Shown in pieces: positions 43,836-51,651 of a DNA stretch of 64,000 nt. The notes beneath the pieces were generated by a model. That model was not told the origin of the DNA and made no database searches. It worked only from the letters and a program-made list of their open reading frames with translations. A program made the translations under genes and the position numbers. Position 1 is the first letter of the stretch; the number at the start of each line of letters is the position of its first letter. Source of the stretch: Mucilaginibacter sp. OK283 (GTDB taxonomy: Bacteria > Bacteroidota > Bacteroidia > Sphingobacteriales > Sphingobacteriaceae); the NCBI RefSeq assembly GCF_900110415.1, contig NZ_FODR01000004.1, positions 186,001 through 250,000 on the forward strand. Reading direction: 5' to 3'.

Positions 43836-44495
43836 ATGAGCAAAAAAGATATAGTACTGGATGCGATATTAACACAGGGCACCTTGCCGCTGTTTTTTTA
43901 TCCCGATGCCGAGGTTAGCCTTGAAATTACCCGCACTTTGTACAAAGCAGGGGTGAGGGTATTTGAATATACCAATCGCGGAGCCGCCGCGCTGGCCAAC
44001 TTTAAAGTGTTAAAACAGGCTCAACAGGCCAAAATGCCCGATTTGCACCTGGGCATAGGCACCATTAAAAGCCTGGAGGAGGCAACGGCGTTTATTGATG
44101 CCGGGGCAGATTTTATCGTATCGCCAATTGTGAATCCGGAAGTGGGTGAATTTACCGCGAAACAGGAGTTGCTATGGATTCCGGGATGTATGACGCCTAC
44201 CGAAATTTATACAGCGCAGCAACATGGCGCGGCGCTAATAAAAATTTTCCCGGCCAATATTTTAGGGCCGGAGTTTGTATCGTCAATCCGCGATTTGTTT
44301 GCCGGGCAGTTGTTTATACCAACAGGTGGCGTCGATTTAAATATCAACAGCATCAGTAGCTGGTTTAGGGCCGGCGTTTGCGCGGTGGGTATGGGCAGCA
44401 AATTAATCAGCAAAAATGTGTTGGAAAACAAACTGTACGACCAATTATACAGTGATACCATAACATTGCTTGACATGGTAAAAGCTGCCCGGTAA
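43836..44495 (+). CDS. kdgA: KDPG/KHG aldolase
   Basis: From the ATG at 43836, 219 residues; the frame upstream to 43761 only reads through the heptamer array and is not used. GVRVFEYTNRG holds the catalytic glutamate, and GAALIKIFPANILGPEF the Schiff-base lysine; FIPTGGVDLNNI-like FIPTGGVDLNI binds phosphate. It splits 2-keto-3-deoxy-6-phosphogluconate into pyruvate and glyceraldehyde-3-phosphate, finishing the uronate pathway. Confidence 0.93.
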   Translation: MSKKDIVLDAILTQGTLPLFFYPDAEVSLEITRTLYKAGVRVFEYTNRGAAALANFKVLKQAQQAKMPDLHLGIGTIKSLEEATAFIDAGADFIVSPIVNPEVGEFTAKQELLWIPGCMTPTEIYTAQQHGAALIKIFPANILGPEFVSSIRDLFAGQLFIPTGGVDLNINSISSWFRAGVCAVGMGSKLISKNVLENKLYDQLYSDTITLLDMVKAAR

Positions 44496-44564
44496 CTTTT
44501 GATTTTAGCGCGAATTGCCCCTTGTTTGCGCTTACAAACCAATAAAATATAAACCAATTATATA

Positions 44565-45872
44565 ATGAGAGAAGCAAAAGTTGGAAATTACAGATGGGTG
44601 ATATGTTCACTTGTTTTTTTTGCAACAACCATTAATTACCTTGACAGGGCTGTAATCAGCCTGTTAAAGTCGCCGCTAACAGATGAATTCAAATGGAACG
44701 ATGGGGATTACGCCAATATTGAAATTGCATTTAAAATAGCATACTCCTTAGGTTTATTGGCTGCCGGCAGCATTATCGACAAAGTAGGGACCAAGCTGGG
44801 CTATTTTTTGTCGACTTTTTTTTGGAGCGTAGCCGCAGTGTGCCACGCTTTTGTTGCCAGTACATTTGGCTTTGGAGTTGTTCGTTCGGCATTAGGTATT
44901 AGCGAGGCCGGTAACTTCCCGGCTGCTATCAAAACTGTAGCCGAGTGGTTCCCTAAAAAAGAAAGGGCTTTTGCAACGGGTATCTTCAATTCCGGATCAA
45001 ACATCGGGGCCATTGTTGCTCCCTTAACAGTACCCTATATCGCCGTTGTTTGGGGCTGGCGCTGGGCATTTGTTATTACCGGTTCAATTGGTTTTATCTG
45101 GCTGGTACTCTGGTTCTTTTTTTACCAAACTCCTGCTAAACATAAATTTGTAACACAAGCAGAACTTGATTATATCAACAGCGACCAGGAAACTGCAACG
45201 CCCGATGAAAAACTAATTGAGGGCGAAAAAATATCATGGGGTAAACTGCTCACTTTTAAACAAACCTGGGCATTTGTTATCGGTAAGTTTTTAACGGATC
45301 CTATCTGGTGGTTTTACCTGTTTTGGTTGCCCGATTTTTTACAAAGCCAATATGGTTTAAAGGGTACCGATGTGGCATTCCCGGTTGCGGCTGTTTATAC
45401 CATGTCGACAGTTGGAAGTGTTTTTGGCGGTTGGCTGCCAATGAGGCTGATCAGGAACAACTGGGCGGTTTTTAAGGCCAGAAAAACATCTATGTTTATT
45501 TACGCTTTGTTTGTGATCCCTATTGTTTTTGCACAGGTTTTGGGCGGCATCAACATGTGGCTTGCAGTATTGGTTATAGGCATTGCCGCATCGGCACATC
45601 AGGCCTGGAGCGCCAATATATTTACAACAGTGTCGGATATGTTCCCTAAAAAATCTATTGGATCAGTTACCGGTATAGGGGGGATGTTTGGGTCGATAGG
45701 TGGTGTGTTTTTGTCAATGGCGGTACAAAAAAATCTGTTTGTGCATTACAGGGCTATTCATAAAATAGAAATTGCCTATTACATCATGTTTTTTGTTTGC
45801 GGCAGCGCCTACATACTGGCATGGTTAATTATGCATGCGCTTGTTCCTAAAATGAAGCCTATTAAGCTTTAG
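44565..45872 (+). CDS. exuT: Hexuronate transporter (MFS, ACS family)
   Basis: A 435-residue major facilitator protein with 12 hydrophobic segments. The N-terminus YRWVICSLVFFATTINYLDRAVISLLKSPL has the NYLDR motif of the anion:cation symporter family, to which ExuT belongs; SEAGNFPAAIKTVAEWFPKKERAFATGIFNSGSNIGA is another ACS signature. Placed last in the uronate operon and followed by a terminator, it most likely imports glucuronate or galacturonate with protons. Confidence 0.88.
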   Translation: MREAKVGNYRWVICSLVFFATTINYLDRAVISLLKSPLTDEFKWNDGDYANIEIAFKIAYSLGLLAAGSIIDKVGTKLGYFLSTFFWSVAAVCHAFVASTFGFGVVRSALGISEAGNFPAAIKTVAEWFPKKERAFATGIFNSGSNIGAIVAPLTVPYIAVVWGWRWAFVITGSIGFIWLVLWFFFYQTPAKHKFVTQAELDYINSDQETATPDEKLIEGEKISWGKLLTFKQTWAFVIGKFLTDPIWWFYLFWLPDFLQSQYGLKGTDVAFPVAAVYTMSTVGSVFGGWLPMRLIRNNWAVFKARKTSMFIYALFVIPIVFAQVLGGINMWLAVLVIGIAASAHQAWSANIFTTVSDMFPKKSIGSVTGIGGMFGSIGGVFLSMAVQKNLFVHYRAIHKIEIAYYIMFFVCGSAYILAWLIMHALVPKMKPIKL

Positions 45873-45880
45873 TATCATGC

Positions 45881-45926
45881 AACAAAGCACTGGCGCTTAT
45901 TGCCGGTGCTCTGTTGTTATTGTTTG
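45881..45926 (+). terminator. Terminator of the uronate operon
   Basis: A 15-bp stem with one mismatch (CAACAAAGCACTGGC with GCCGGTGCTCTGTTG) and a GCTTATT loop, followed by T-rich sequence, 9 bases after the exuT stop. Confidence 0.7.
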
Positions 45927-45938
45927 TGTATTTGCAAT

Positions 45939-46166
45939 TCAACTCACCTGGGCTGCAAGTTCGTCAATCCAACTTGACAGGTATGGCTCGGTGCCTGTTA
46001 ACCTTATCCATTCGCCATCGGCTTCCTGCGCTATTACCAGGTGCAGTGTGCCATCAACCGACTTAAATTCATATGCTTTTGTAAAATTGCCGTAAGCAAT
46101 GGGTTCTAACGTGCCATCAATGGTACTGTCGGTGCCGGTTAATTTGGCTTCAATTTGCTGTTCCAT
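45939..46166 (-). CDS. Small hypothetical protein
   Basis: A 75-residue acidic protein starting MEQQIEAKLTGTDSTIDGTLEPIAYGNFTKAYEFKSVDG and ending SSWIDELAAQVS. It looks like a small beta-rich domain (DGTLHLVIAQEADGEWIRLTGTEPY) with a final helix. Composition is that of a real protein. No family was recognised. It is convergent with exuT and divergent from the DUF3820 gene. Confidence 0.62.
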   Translation of the reverse strand: MEQQIEAKLTGTDSTIDGTLEPIAYGNFTKAYEFKSVDGTLHLVIAQEADGEWIRLTGTEPYLSSWIDELAAQVS

Positions 46167-46257
46167 AATTTATAATTTTAATACTAACACGCGTTATTGC
46201 TTTGTGTTTGCAGTAAATGGGTTAGTATCAGGGTAAATCTTCAATCCCAAAAAACAT

Positions 46258-46265
46258 TATCTTTA
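46258..46265 (+). promoter_or_regulatory. Possible -7 box of the DUF3820 gene (TATCTTTA)
   Basis: One base off TAnnTTTG, ending 4 bases before the GTG start at 46270, so a leaderless transcript is possible. Confidence 0.35.
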
Positions 46266-46269
46266 ACAC

Positions 46270-46533
46270 GTGAAAAACTTACAGCCCGACCCCAAAGTAT
46301 TGATTGACATTGTACAAACACCAATGCCTTATGGTAAATACAAAGGCACAATAATTGCCGATATACCAATCAGTTACCTGGAGTGGATGAGCGGTAAAGG
46401 TTTTACAAAAGATAAGCTTGGGATGATGTTATCTACCGTTTTTGAGATAAAGACCAATGGTTTAGGCGAGATTTTGTTTATGGTGCGCAAATCACTAAAT
46501 AAAGGCCAGGGCATTAGCCCGAAATTGAAGTAG
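46270..46533 (+). CDS. DUF3820 family protein
   Basis: An 87-residue protein with a GTG start. MPYGKYKGTIIADIPISYLEWMSGKGF is the DUF3820 signature (MPFGKYKG...DLP..YL.W). The family is small and of unknown function, sometimes linked to nuclease-type folds. The final residues are basic. It stands alone, and a heptamer double array begins 12 bases after its stop. Confidence 0.82.
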   Translation: MKNLQPDPKVLIDIVQTPMPYGKYKGTIIADIPISYLEWMSGKGFTKDKLGMMLSTVFEIKTNGLGEILFMVRKSLNKGQGISPKLK

Positions 46534-46545
46534 TGTTAAGTTAAT

Positions 46546-46616
46546 AGTACTAAGTCTTAAGTCAAAAGTAAAATTATTCTTTTTTGACTTAAAACTTAAG
46601 ACTTTCGACTAAAGAC
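46546..46616. repeat. Complementary heptamer arrays after the DUF3820 gene
   Basis: From 46546: AGTACTA, AGTCTTA, AGTCAAA, AGTAAAA. From 46582: TTTTGAC, TTAAAAC, TTAAGAC, TTTCGAC, TAAAGAC. The register is exact and the arms are complementary. The words AGTCTTA, TTAAGAC and TAAAGAC are also found at 43732-43828. Confidence 0.85.
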
Positions 46617-46727
46617 TATGCGTCATTACACTATTAACATAACGGTAGCTTAAAGTGACCAATTGATGACCATCCGCCTGTAAGGTATCCTGCGTATATC
46701 CGACTAACAGTAAAAACATAAATAGTT

Positions 46728-47378
46728 ATGAAAAAGTTGATGTTATATATTGCCGGCCTATTTTTATTTGTAGGCTGTGCAAACGGACAACCTAACCAGG
46801 ATGCGATGGCCCCGTTGCCAAAACCCAAAGCAGGCGAAGCCCTGGCTATCTTTGGCGGCGGATGTTTCTGGAGTATGAGCGAGGCCATGTCTGAACTTAA
46901 AGGAGTAAACAAGGTTATTTCGGGATATGCCGGTGGAAATACCAAAAATCCGACCTATGAAGATGTTAGCACCCGCACCACTAACCATGCCGAAACAGTG
47001 CAGATTTATTATGATCCCAAGGTGATTAGCTACGCTACAATTGCCGAAGCTTTCTTTTTTGCCCACGACCCAACTACGTTAAACCGCCAGGGGCCTGATG
47101 AAGGTACAGATTACCGCTCGATAGCTTTTTACCGTACGCCTGAAGAGAAAAATATCCTGCTGGCTACAATCAAAAAAGTAAATGAATCAAAGCATTATAG
47201 TAACCCGGTAGTTACCCAGGTTGTGCCGTTTACCGTATTTTACGCCGCCGAAAATTATCACCAGGGCTATTACAAAACTCATTTAAGCCAACCCTATATT
47301 GCCTCGGTATCAACACCCAAAGTGCTGAAATTCAGGAAGGCAATGGCTGCGGAGTTGAAGCCGGAGTTTGCGAAGTAA
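46728..47378 (+). CDS. msrA: Peptide-methionine (S)-S-oxide reductase MsrA, lipoprotein-like
   Basis: A 216-residue protein with an N-terminal signal whose end LFVGC (C17) resembles a lipobox, so it may be membrane-anchored outside the cytoplasm. The MsrA active site is FGGGCFWSMSEAM (C46), followed by GVNKVISGYAGG, YEDVSTRTTNHAETVQI and DEGTDYRSIAFY. AENYHQGYY near the C-terminus is also diagnostic. It reduces S-methionine sulfoxide in damaged proteins. The exported location fits repair of envelope proteins. Confidence 0.92.
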   Translation: MKKLMLYIAGLFLFVGCANGQPNQDAMAPLPKPKAGEALAIFGGGCFWSMSEAMSELKGVNKVISGYAGGNTKNPTYEDVSTRTTNHAETVQIYYDPKVISYATIAEAFFFAHDPTTLNRQGPDEGTDYRSIAFYRTPEEKNILLATIKKVNESKHYSNPVVTQVVPFTVFYAAENYHQGYYKTHLSQPYIASVSTPKVLKFRKAMAAELKPEFAK

Positions 47379-47454
47379 GAAGCCCAAACCCCTCTAAAGC
47401 TCCCCTGAAGGGGAGACTTGAAAAATTGAATTCTAAGAGGCTGTCTACAAAAAT

Positions 47455-47590
47455 GCGTCATTGAGTATCCATCAGGTAAAACCTGAAAAAAATCGTTATG
47501 ACGTGCAACGGATATAGTTAAACAAATGTTGTAAACTACCGTCATTGCGAGTATCCATCAGCTTCGGCTGGAAAAAACAGTAATGACATG
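47455..47590. repeat. Two related hairpin units with exchanged stem bases
   Basis: Unit 1 (47455-47504) and unit 2 (47540-47590) both read GTCATTG..AGTATCCATCAG, a small stem-loop, GAAAAAA, then (A/T)TGAC. The inner stem is CAGGT-AAA-ACCTG in unit 1 and CAGC-TTCG-GCTG in unit 2, so pairing is kept while bases change. The outer GTCAT/ATGAC ends also pair. Confidence 0.65.
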
Positions 47591-47668
47591 GTTGCAAATG
47601 GGGTTATTCTGGGTACCATCAGATTTGCGCTTCCTTTTAAAAAGCGGTGGAAAAGTGCGATTCCCCTC

Positions 47669-47770
47669 TTGAGAGGGGCGGAGGGGTGTGTTATGCACGC
47701 GCAATGAAACGCGGAAAAACACACCCCTGCCAACGCACCTCCTACCGCTCCCCCTCTCGAGAGGGGAATA
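47669..47770. repeat. GC-rich palindromic element
   Basis: The ends ATTCCCCTCTTGAGAGGGG and CCCCTCTCGAGAGGGGAAT are inverted copies, each also self-complementary. Inside them AGGGGTGTGTT and AACACACCCCT pair. Similar GTGCGATTC...CCCT words occur at 8075-8100. Confidence 0.65.
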
Positions 47771-47805
47771 AAAAATACATTTGATAATCAACGTATTATA
47801 ATCAT

Positions 47806-47882
47806 GTCATTATAAGGTACGAAGCAATCCCGAACTATGTGGGACTTACCATGTAGGAGATTGCTTCGTACCTCGCAATGAC
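47806..47882. repeat. GGTACGAAG-type palindrome, second copy
   Basis: Arms 47806-47829 and 47859-47882 are 24-bp inverted repeats with three adjacent mismatches (GTCATTATAAGGTACGAAGC against GTCATTGCGAGGTACGAAGC). The loop of about 29 bases is unlike those of the other copies. Confidence 0.75.
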
Positions 47883-47924
47883 GGATTTTTTACGTGCCAT
47901 TCCCATTTTTTCAGAGGGGCCGGC

Positions 47925-49049
47925 TTACAATTTATTAAACCATCCCTTTTTCCAGAATATGTATATCTGCACAATGGCTATCAAAAACATAAAAACTATG
48001 GCATAAACATATCCGTGCCGCCAGTAAAGTTCGGGCATATTGTCGGGGATGATGTGGCCTTTATCGTCCTGACGGGAAAAGTTCATACCGTAAATACCCG
48101 CTATAAAAGTTAAGGGAATAAATATTGCCGAAATAATGGTCAGCACCTTCATAATCTCGTTCATGCGGTTGCTTACCATAGATAGGTAAAGGTCGATGAT
48201 GCTGGAGGTTACCTCTTTGTAGTTTTCAATCAAATCCATCGCCTGGATGCAATGGTCATAGGCATCGCGCAAAAATAGCTTAACTTCGGGTGTTATCAAT
48301 GGACTGTCGGAGCGGATCATGTCGTTTATCTTATCCCGCTCGGGCCAACTTGCCCGGCGGATAATGATAAGCGTACGCTTAATTTGCTGCGAATTGAACA
48401 TGATGCTTTTATCAGCATCGGTATAAACCTTATCTTCAATGGCGTCCAGTTTATCGCCTATCTGCGCCAGCAAAATAAAATAGGTGTCAATTATAGTATC
48501 TGTAAGCGCGTAACACATATACCCAGGCCCTGCAGTGCGGATGGCTCCCTTGCCAGCCTTTAAGCGGGCTTTCACAGCCTCGAAGCACTCCACATGGTCC
48601 TCTTCAAAGCTGATGATCAGATTGTCTTTTATAATGGCCGAAAACTGGTGGTTCACCAGTTCGTCTTCGCTATTAAAATGAACAATCCTGCTGGTGCTAA
48701 AGGCGTAATCTTCGTACTCATCAAACTTTGGGCGTTGATGAATATTGGCAATATCCTCTAAAACCAAGGGGTTTATCTTCAGGTGCTCGCCAATTTGTTC
48801 AATCAGCCGGGCATCACCAAGGCCGTTTATTTTTATCCAGTGGGTATGATTATCGCATTTTTTTAACTGCGCTAATATCACCTTAATGTCTTTGCCTTCG
48901 GATGTTATCAGCTCATCCTTATTATAGCTAAACATGGCTATATGCGGCTTAAGAGCGCCCTCGGGCACACGAATCATCCCGGGGCTGTCGCCAACATTCC
49001 CTGCATTGCGGCGGGCATTATACTTAACCCTTTTTATCAGATTATTCAT
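47925..49049 (-). CDS. corA: CorA-type magnesium/cobalt transporter
   Basis: A 374-residue protein. The large N-terminal cytoplasmic domain includes HLKINPLVLEDIANIHQRPKFDEYEDY. Two C-terminal membrane helices (about 295-320 and 347-367) flank the GMN signature at residues 321-323 (YGMNF), the selectivity filter of CorA pentamers. It carries Mg2+ (or Co2+, Ni2+) across the inner membrane. Its ATG follows the wbqC stop with no gap, so the two are probably co-transcribed. Confidence 0.93.
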   Translation of the reverse strand: MNNLIKRVKYNARRNAGNVGDSPGMIRVPEGALKPHIAMFSYNKDELITSEGKDIKVILAQLKKCDNHTHWIKINGLGDARLIEQIGEHLKINPLVLEDIANIHQRPKFDEYEDYAFSTSRIVHFNSEDELVNHQFSAIIKDNLIISFEEDHVECFEAVKARLKAGKGAIRTAGPGYMCYALTDTIIDTYFILLAQIGDKLDAIEDKVYTDADKSIMFNSQQIKRTLIIIRRASWPERDKINDMIRSDSPLITPEVKLFLRDAYDHCIQAMDLIENYKEVTSSIIDLYLSMVSNRMNEIMKVLTIISAIFIPLTFIAGIYGMNFSRQDDKGHIIPDNMPELYWRHGYVYAIVFMFLIAIVQIYIFWKKGWFNKL

Positions 49050-49667
49050 CTACAAATAATTTATGGCCTGCGGGCCCTGGTTAAACAGTAAATCGACAAT
49101 GCTCAAATTTTGCAGGAAGCCTTGCCGGTCTTCAAAAACCTGAAAATACGGTTTTTGTTGTAACTCTGTTTCTTTTTTTGGGTGGATGGATGTACGAAAG
49201 TCCGGAACCGAAGGATACTCAGGATGATATTCGGGTGTATACTGCAGCTCAGTTTTTATTTTGAGAAATTTGAGCAGCATTTGTAAAAGCTCCTGGTTGT
49301 AATCAAACAAATAAGGCACTTGCTTTTGCCGGTCATAAAAACGGGCAAAGTCGTCTTCGTAATATTCAAAATAAGCCGACCGGCGGTAACATGCGCCCAG
49401 GCTTTGCCAGTGCAGGCGCTGCCAGTCAAAATCGTAGCTTATTTTAACATCTTTAACTTTGGTATGTGTTTTTGAACCTTTTACCACCGGTACCACCAAT
49501 GTAAGGATACCCTCGGGCGAATAGATATTTGCCCGGTTACGGTAAGTTTGTTTGGGGAAATGTTCTTCTCTTTCTATCAGTATATCAGGCTTGTACGTGT
49601 TTAATTGTACAAAGTATTCAACCGGTGGAAGATAAAACATAGGTAATACAGCACCTTTTTCAATCAT
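49050..49667 (-). CDS. WbqC-family protein
   Basis: From the ATG at 49667, 205 residues (a TTG seven codons earlier is less likely). The N-terminal VLPMFYLPPVEYFVQLNTYKPDILIEREEHFPKQTYRNRANI matches the WbqC family, normally found in surface polysaccharide loci. QRLHWQSLGACYRRSAYFEYYED is also conserved. The biochemical role is not established; a sugar-modifying acyl or aminotransfer role is often proposed. It is divergent from an acyltransferase/glycosyltransferase pair, in keeping with envelope work. Confidence 0.83.
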   Translation of the reverse strand: MIEKGAVLPMFYLPPVEYFVQLNTYKPDILIEREEHFPKQTYRNRANIYSPEGILTLVVPVVKGSKTHTKVKDVKISYDFDWQRLHWQSLGACYRRSAYFEYYEDDFARFYDRQKQVPYLFDYNQELLQMLLKFLKIKTELQYTPEYHPEYPSVPDFRTSIHPKKETELQQKPYFQVFEDRQGFLQNLSIVDLLFNQGPQAINYL

Positions 49668-49673
49668 ATATTT

Positions 49674-49681
49674 TATGTTTG
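49674..49681 (+). promoter_or_regulatory. -7 box of the acyltransferase gene (TATGTTTG)
   Basis: An exact TAnnTTTG match. Transcription would begin near 49688, giving a leader of about 15 bases to the ATG at 49703 and ruling out the TTG-like start further upstream. Confidence 0.5.
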
Positions 49682-49702
49682 TGGTCAAAATTGGTTAAAA
49701 TA

Positions 49703-50587
49703 ATGGTAAAAAAGGGGCTTATAAGGTTAGGGATTTTATTTTTATACCTCACCTCGCTATTGCCCTTTTGGTTTTTATACCTTATATCTGATGTTTTATT
49801 CGTTATTATCTACCATATTGTTCATTACCGCAGGGCAGTGGTCCAGCAAAACCTGGCCAACGCTTTCCCCGAAAAAACTGAAAAGGAACGCCACGACATC
49901 GAACGAAAATACTATCATTACCTGGCCGATTTGATTGTAGAAACGGTAAAAATGATTACCGTATCTGAAAAACAAATTCAAAAAAGGGTAGTGGCTACCA
50001 ATGCCCAATTAGTTCACGAATACTTTGCAAAAGGCAAAAGTATTATAGCGGTAGCAGGCCATTATTGCAACTGGGAAATGGCTGCGCTGAACTTTAACTT
50101 CGTAACTGATAAAAGGTTCATGATTGTTTATAAACCCTTGAACAACGAGATTTTTAACGATTTTTTTATCCAGATCCGGTCGCGGTTTGGGGGGCAGCCC
50201 ATTGCCATGAAACAAACTATGCGTAAAATGGTAGAGTACCGTAAAGAATTAACGGTAAGCGTATTGGTGGGCGATCAAACCCCCGGTGTAAACGAGGTAA
50301 ACTATTTTACCACTTTTTTAAACCAGCCCACAGCAGTTTTCCTGGGCATCGAAAAAATTTCGAAAACAATTGATGCCGCTGTTGTTTTTTATGACATGAA
50401 ACGCGTTAAACGCGGTTATTATACCTACACATTGGTTCCGCTGACAGAAAACCCGAAACAGACCGCAGAGCATGAGCTAACCGAAATGCATGTGCAATAC
50501 CTGGAAGGGATGATCAGGAAGGAGCCTCAATATTGGCTATGGAGTCACCGGAGGTGGAAGTTTAAGCCGGAGGACAAACATAAATGA
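49703..50587 (+). CDS. LpxL/HtrB-family lipid A acyltransferase
   Basis: From the ATG at 49703, 294 residues (the upstream codons from 49679 precede the likely transcription start). An N-terminal membrane helix (LIRLGILFLYLTSLLPFWFLYLI) is followed by RRAVVQQNLANAFPEKTEKER and the catalytic AGHYCNWEM (H with E four residues on, the HX4(D/E) motif). VLVGDQTPGV is another family signature, and EPQYWLWSHRRWKF closes it. It adds a secondary acyl chain to lipid A at the inner membrane. It overlaps the next gene by 4 bases. Confidence 0.9.
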   Translation: MVKKGLIRLGILFLYLTSLLPFWFLYLISDVLFVIIYHIVHYRRAVVQQNLANAFPEKTEKERHDIERKYYHYLADLIVETVKMITVSEKQIQKRVVATNAQLVHEYFAKGKSIIAVAGHYCNWEMAALNFNFVTDKRFMIVYKPLNNEIFNDFFIQIRSRFGGQPIAMKQTMRKMVEYRKELTVSVLVGDQTPGVNEVNYFTTFLNQPTAVFLGIEKISKTIDAAVVFYDMKRVKRGYYTYTLVPLTENPKQTAEHELTEMHVQYLEGMIRKEPQYWLWSHRRWKFKPEDKHK

Positions 50588-51633
50588 TCAGTGCACCAAA
50601 AGTTGCCGTAGTTATTTTAAACTGGAACGGTATTAAATATCTTAAACAATTTCTTCCTTCGGTGATGGCTTCAACCTGGCCCGGGCTTGACGTTGTTTTG
50701 GGAGATAACGCCTCCACAGACGATTCGGTGGCGTTTGTGAAAGAAAACTATCCTACGATAAAGATCATTCAAAATAATGAAAATTATGGCTTTACCGGCG
50801 GCTATAACCGTGTGCTGGCACAGGTAGATGCTGATTATTATATCCTGCTAAACTCCGATGTTGAGGTGGTGCCCGGTTGGATTGAACCGGTAATAAGCCT
50901 GATGGAAAGCGACGAAAAGATAGCCGCGGCAGCGCCCAAGCTATTAGCTTTTGCCAATAAAGATACATTTGAACACGCAGGCGCTGCCGGCGGGTTTATT
51001 GACGCATACGGTTATCCCTTTTGCCGTGGCCGCATGTTTTATGAAGTTGAAAAAGACCATGGCCAATACCAGCAATCGGGCGAGGTTTTCTGGGCCTCGG
51101 GTGCGTCGTTGTTCATCAAAAAGAAATACTGGGACCTGGCAGGCGGTTTTGACGAATACTTTTTTGCCCATATGGAAGAGATTGACCTGTGCTGGCGACT
51201 GAAAAATATGGGCTATAAAGTGATGTATTGCGCCGAATCTACCGTTTACCACGTGGGCGGCGGTACGCTCAATACCGAAAACCCCTTTAAAACCTACCTC
51301 AATTTCAGGAACAACCTTTTATTGTTAAAAAAGAACCTGCCTTTCCGGAGGGCATTCTGGGTTATCAGTATCCGCTTTTTAATGGATTTGCTTGCCCTTA
51401 TCCGGTTTATGATGGAAGGTAAACGTAAAGATGCCTGGGCCGTAAGCAGGGCACACCAGGCCTTTGTTTTAGGATTATTTAAGGCAAAAGGTAAAAGGCA
51501 AAAGGCAAAAGGATTATATAATTCACAACTCATAACTCATAACTCAAAAGGTACTTTCCAGGGCAGCATAGTTTGGCAGTTTTTTGTTAAAAAGAAGCGG
51601 AAATTTACTGATTTACCGCAGGAGTTGGTTTAG
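50584..51633 (+). CDS. Glycosyltransferase family 2 with an in-frame repeat insertion
   Basis: A 349-residue GT2 enzyme of the rhamnosyltransferase-like group. VAVVILNWNGIKYLKQFLPS starts the nucleotide-binding fold, ADYYILLNSDVEVVPGWI holds the DxD-like site, SGASLFIKKKYWDLAGGFDEYFFAHMEEIDLCWRL is the acceptor region, and one or two membrane-near helices lie around 265-280. Residues 300-322 (KAKGKRQKAKG to LITHNSK) are encoded by two 7-bp arrays at 51481-51549; after them a normal-looking tail GSIVWQFFVKKKRKF resumes. It is coupled to the acyltransferase by an ATGA overlap, suggesting work on a surface glycolipid. Confidence 0.87.
   Translation: MISAPKVAVVILNWNGIKYLKQFLPSVMASTWPGLDVVLGDNASTDDSVAFVKENYPTIKIIQNNENYGFTGGYNRVLAQVDADYYILLNSDVEVVPGWIEPVISLMESDEKIAAAAPKLLAFANKDTFEHAGAAGGFIDAYGYPFCRGRMFYEVEKDHGQYQQSGEVFWASGASLFIKKKYWDLAGGFDEYFFAHMEEIDLCWRLKNMGYKVMYCAESTVYHVGGGTLNTENPFKTYLNFRNNLLLLKKNLPFRRAFWVISIRFLMDLLALIRFMMEGKRKDAWAVSRAHQAFVLGLFKAKGKRQKAKGLYNSQLITHNSKGTFQGSIVWQFFVKKKRKFTDLPQELV
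51483..51549. repeat. Heptamer arrays inside the glycosyltransferase gene
   Basis: From 51483: GGCAAAA, GGTAAAA, GGCAAAA, GGCAAAA. From 51522: TTCACAA, CTCATAA, CTCATAA, CTCAAAA. The insert bounded by codons 300 and 322 is 69 bases, so the reading frame is kept. The type and register match the intergenic arrays. Confidence 0.85.
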
Positions 51634-51651
51634 CGATGACGGGATAATAGT

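Larger units (their letters stand above)
47379..47924. other. 545-bp repeat-packed gap between msrA and corA
   Basis: No gene is seen. In order the gap holds a CTCCCC-TGAA-GGGGAG hairpin (47399-47414), an AGAGGCTGTCT word (47436-47446), two related hairpin units (47455-47504 and 47540-47590), a GC-rich palindrome (47669-47770), and a GGTACGAAG-type palindrome (47806-47882). At least four repeat families are thus stacked in one gap. Confidence 0.7.
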
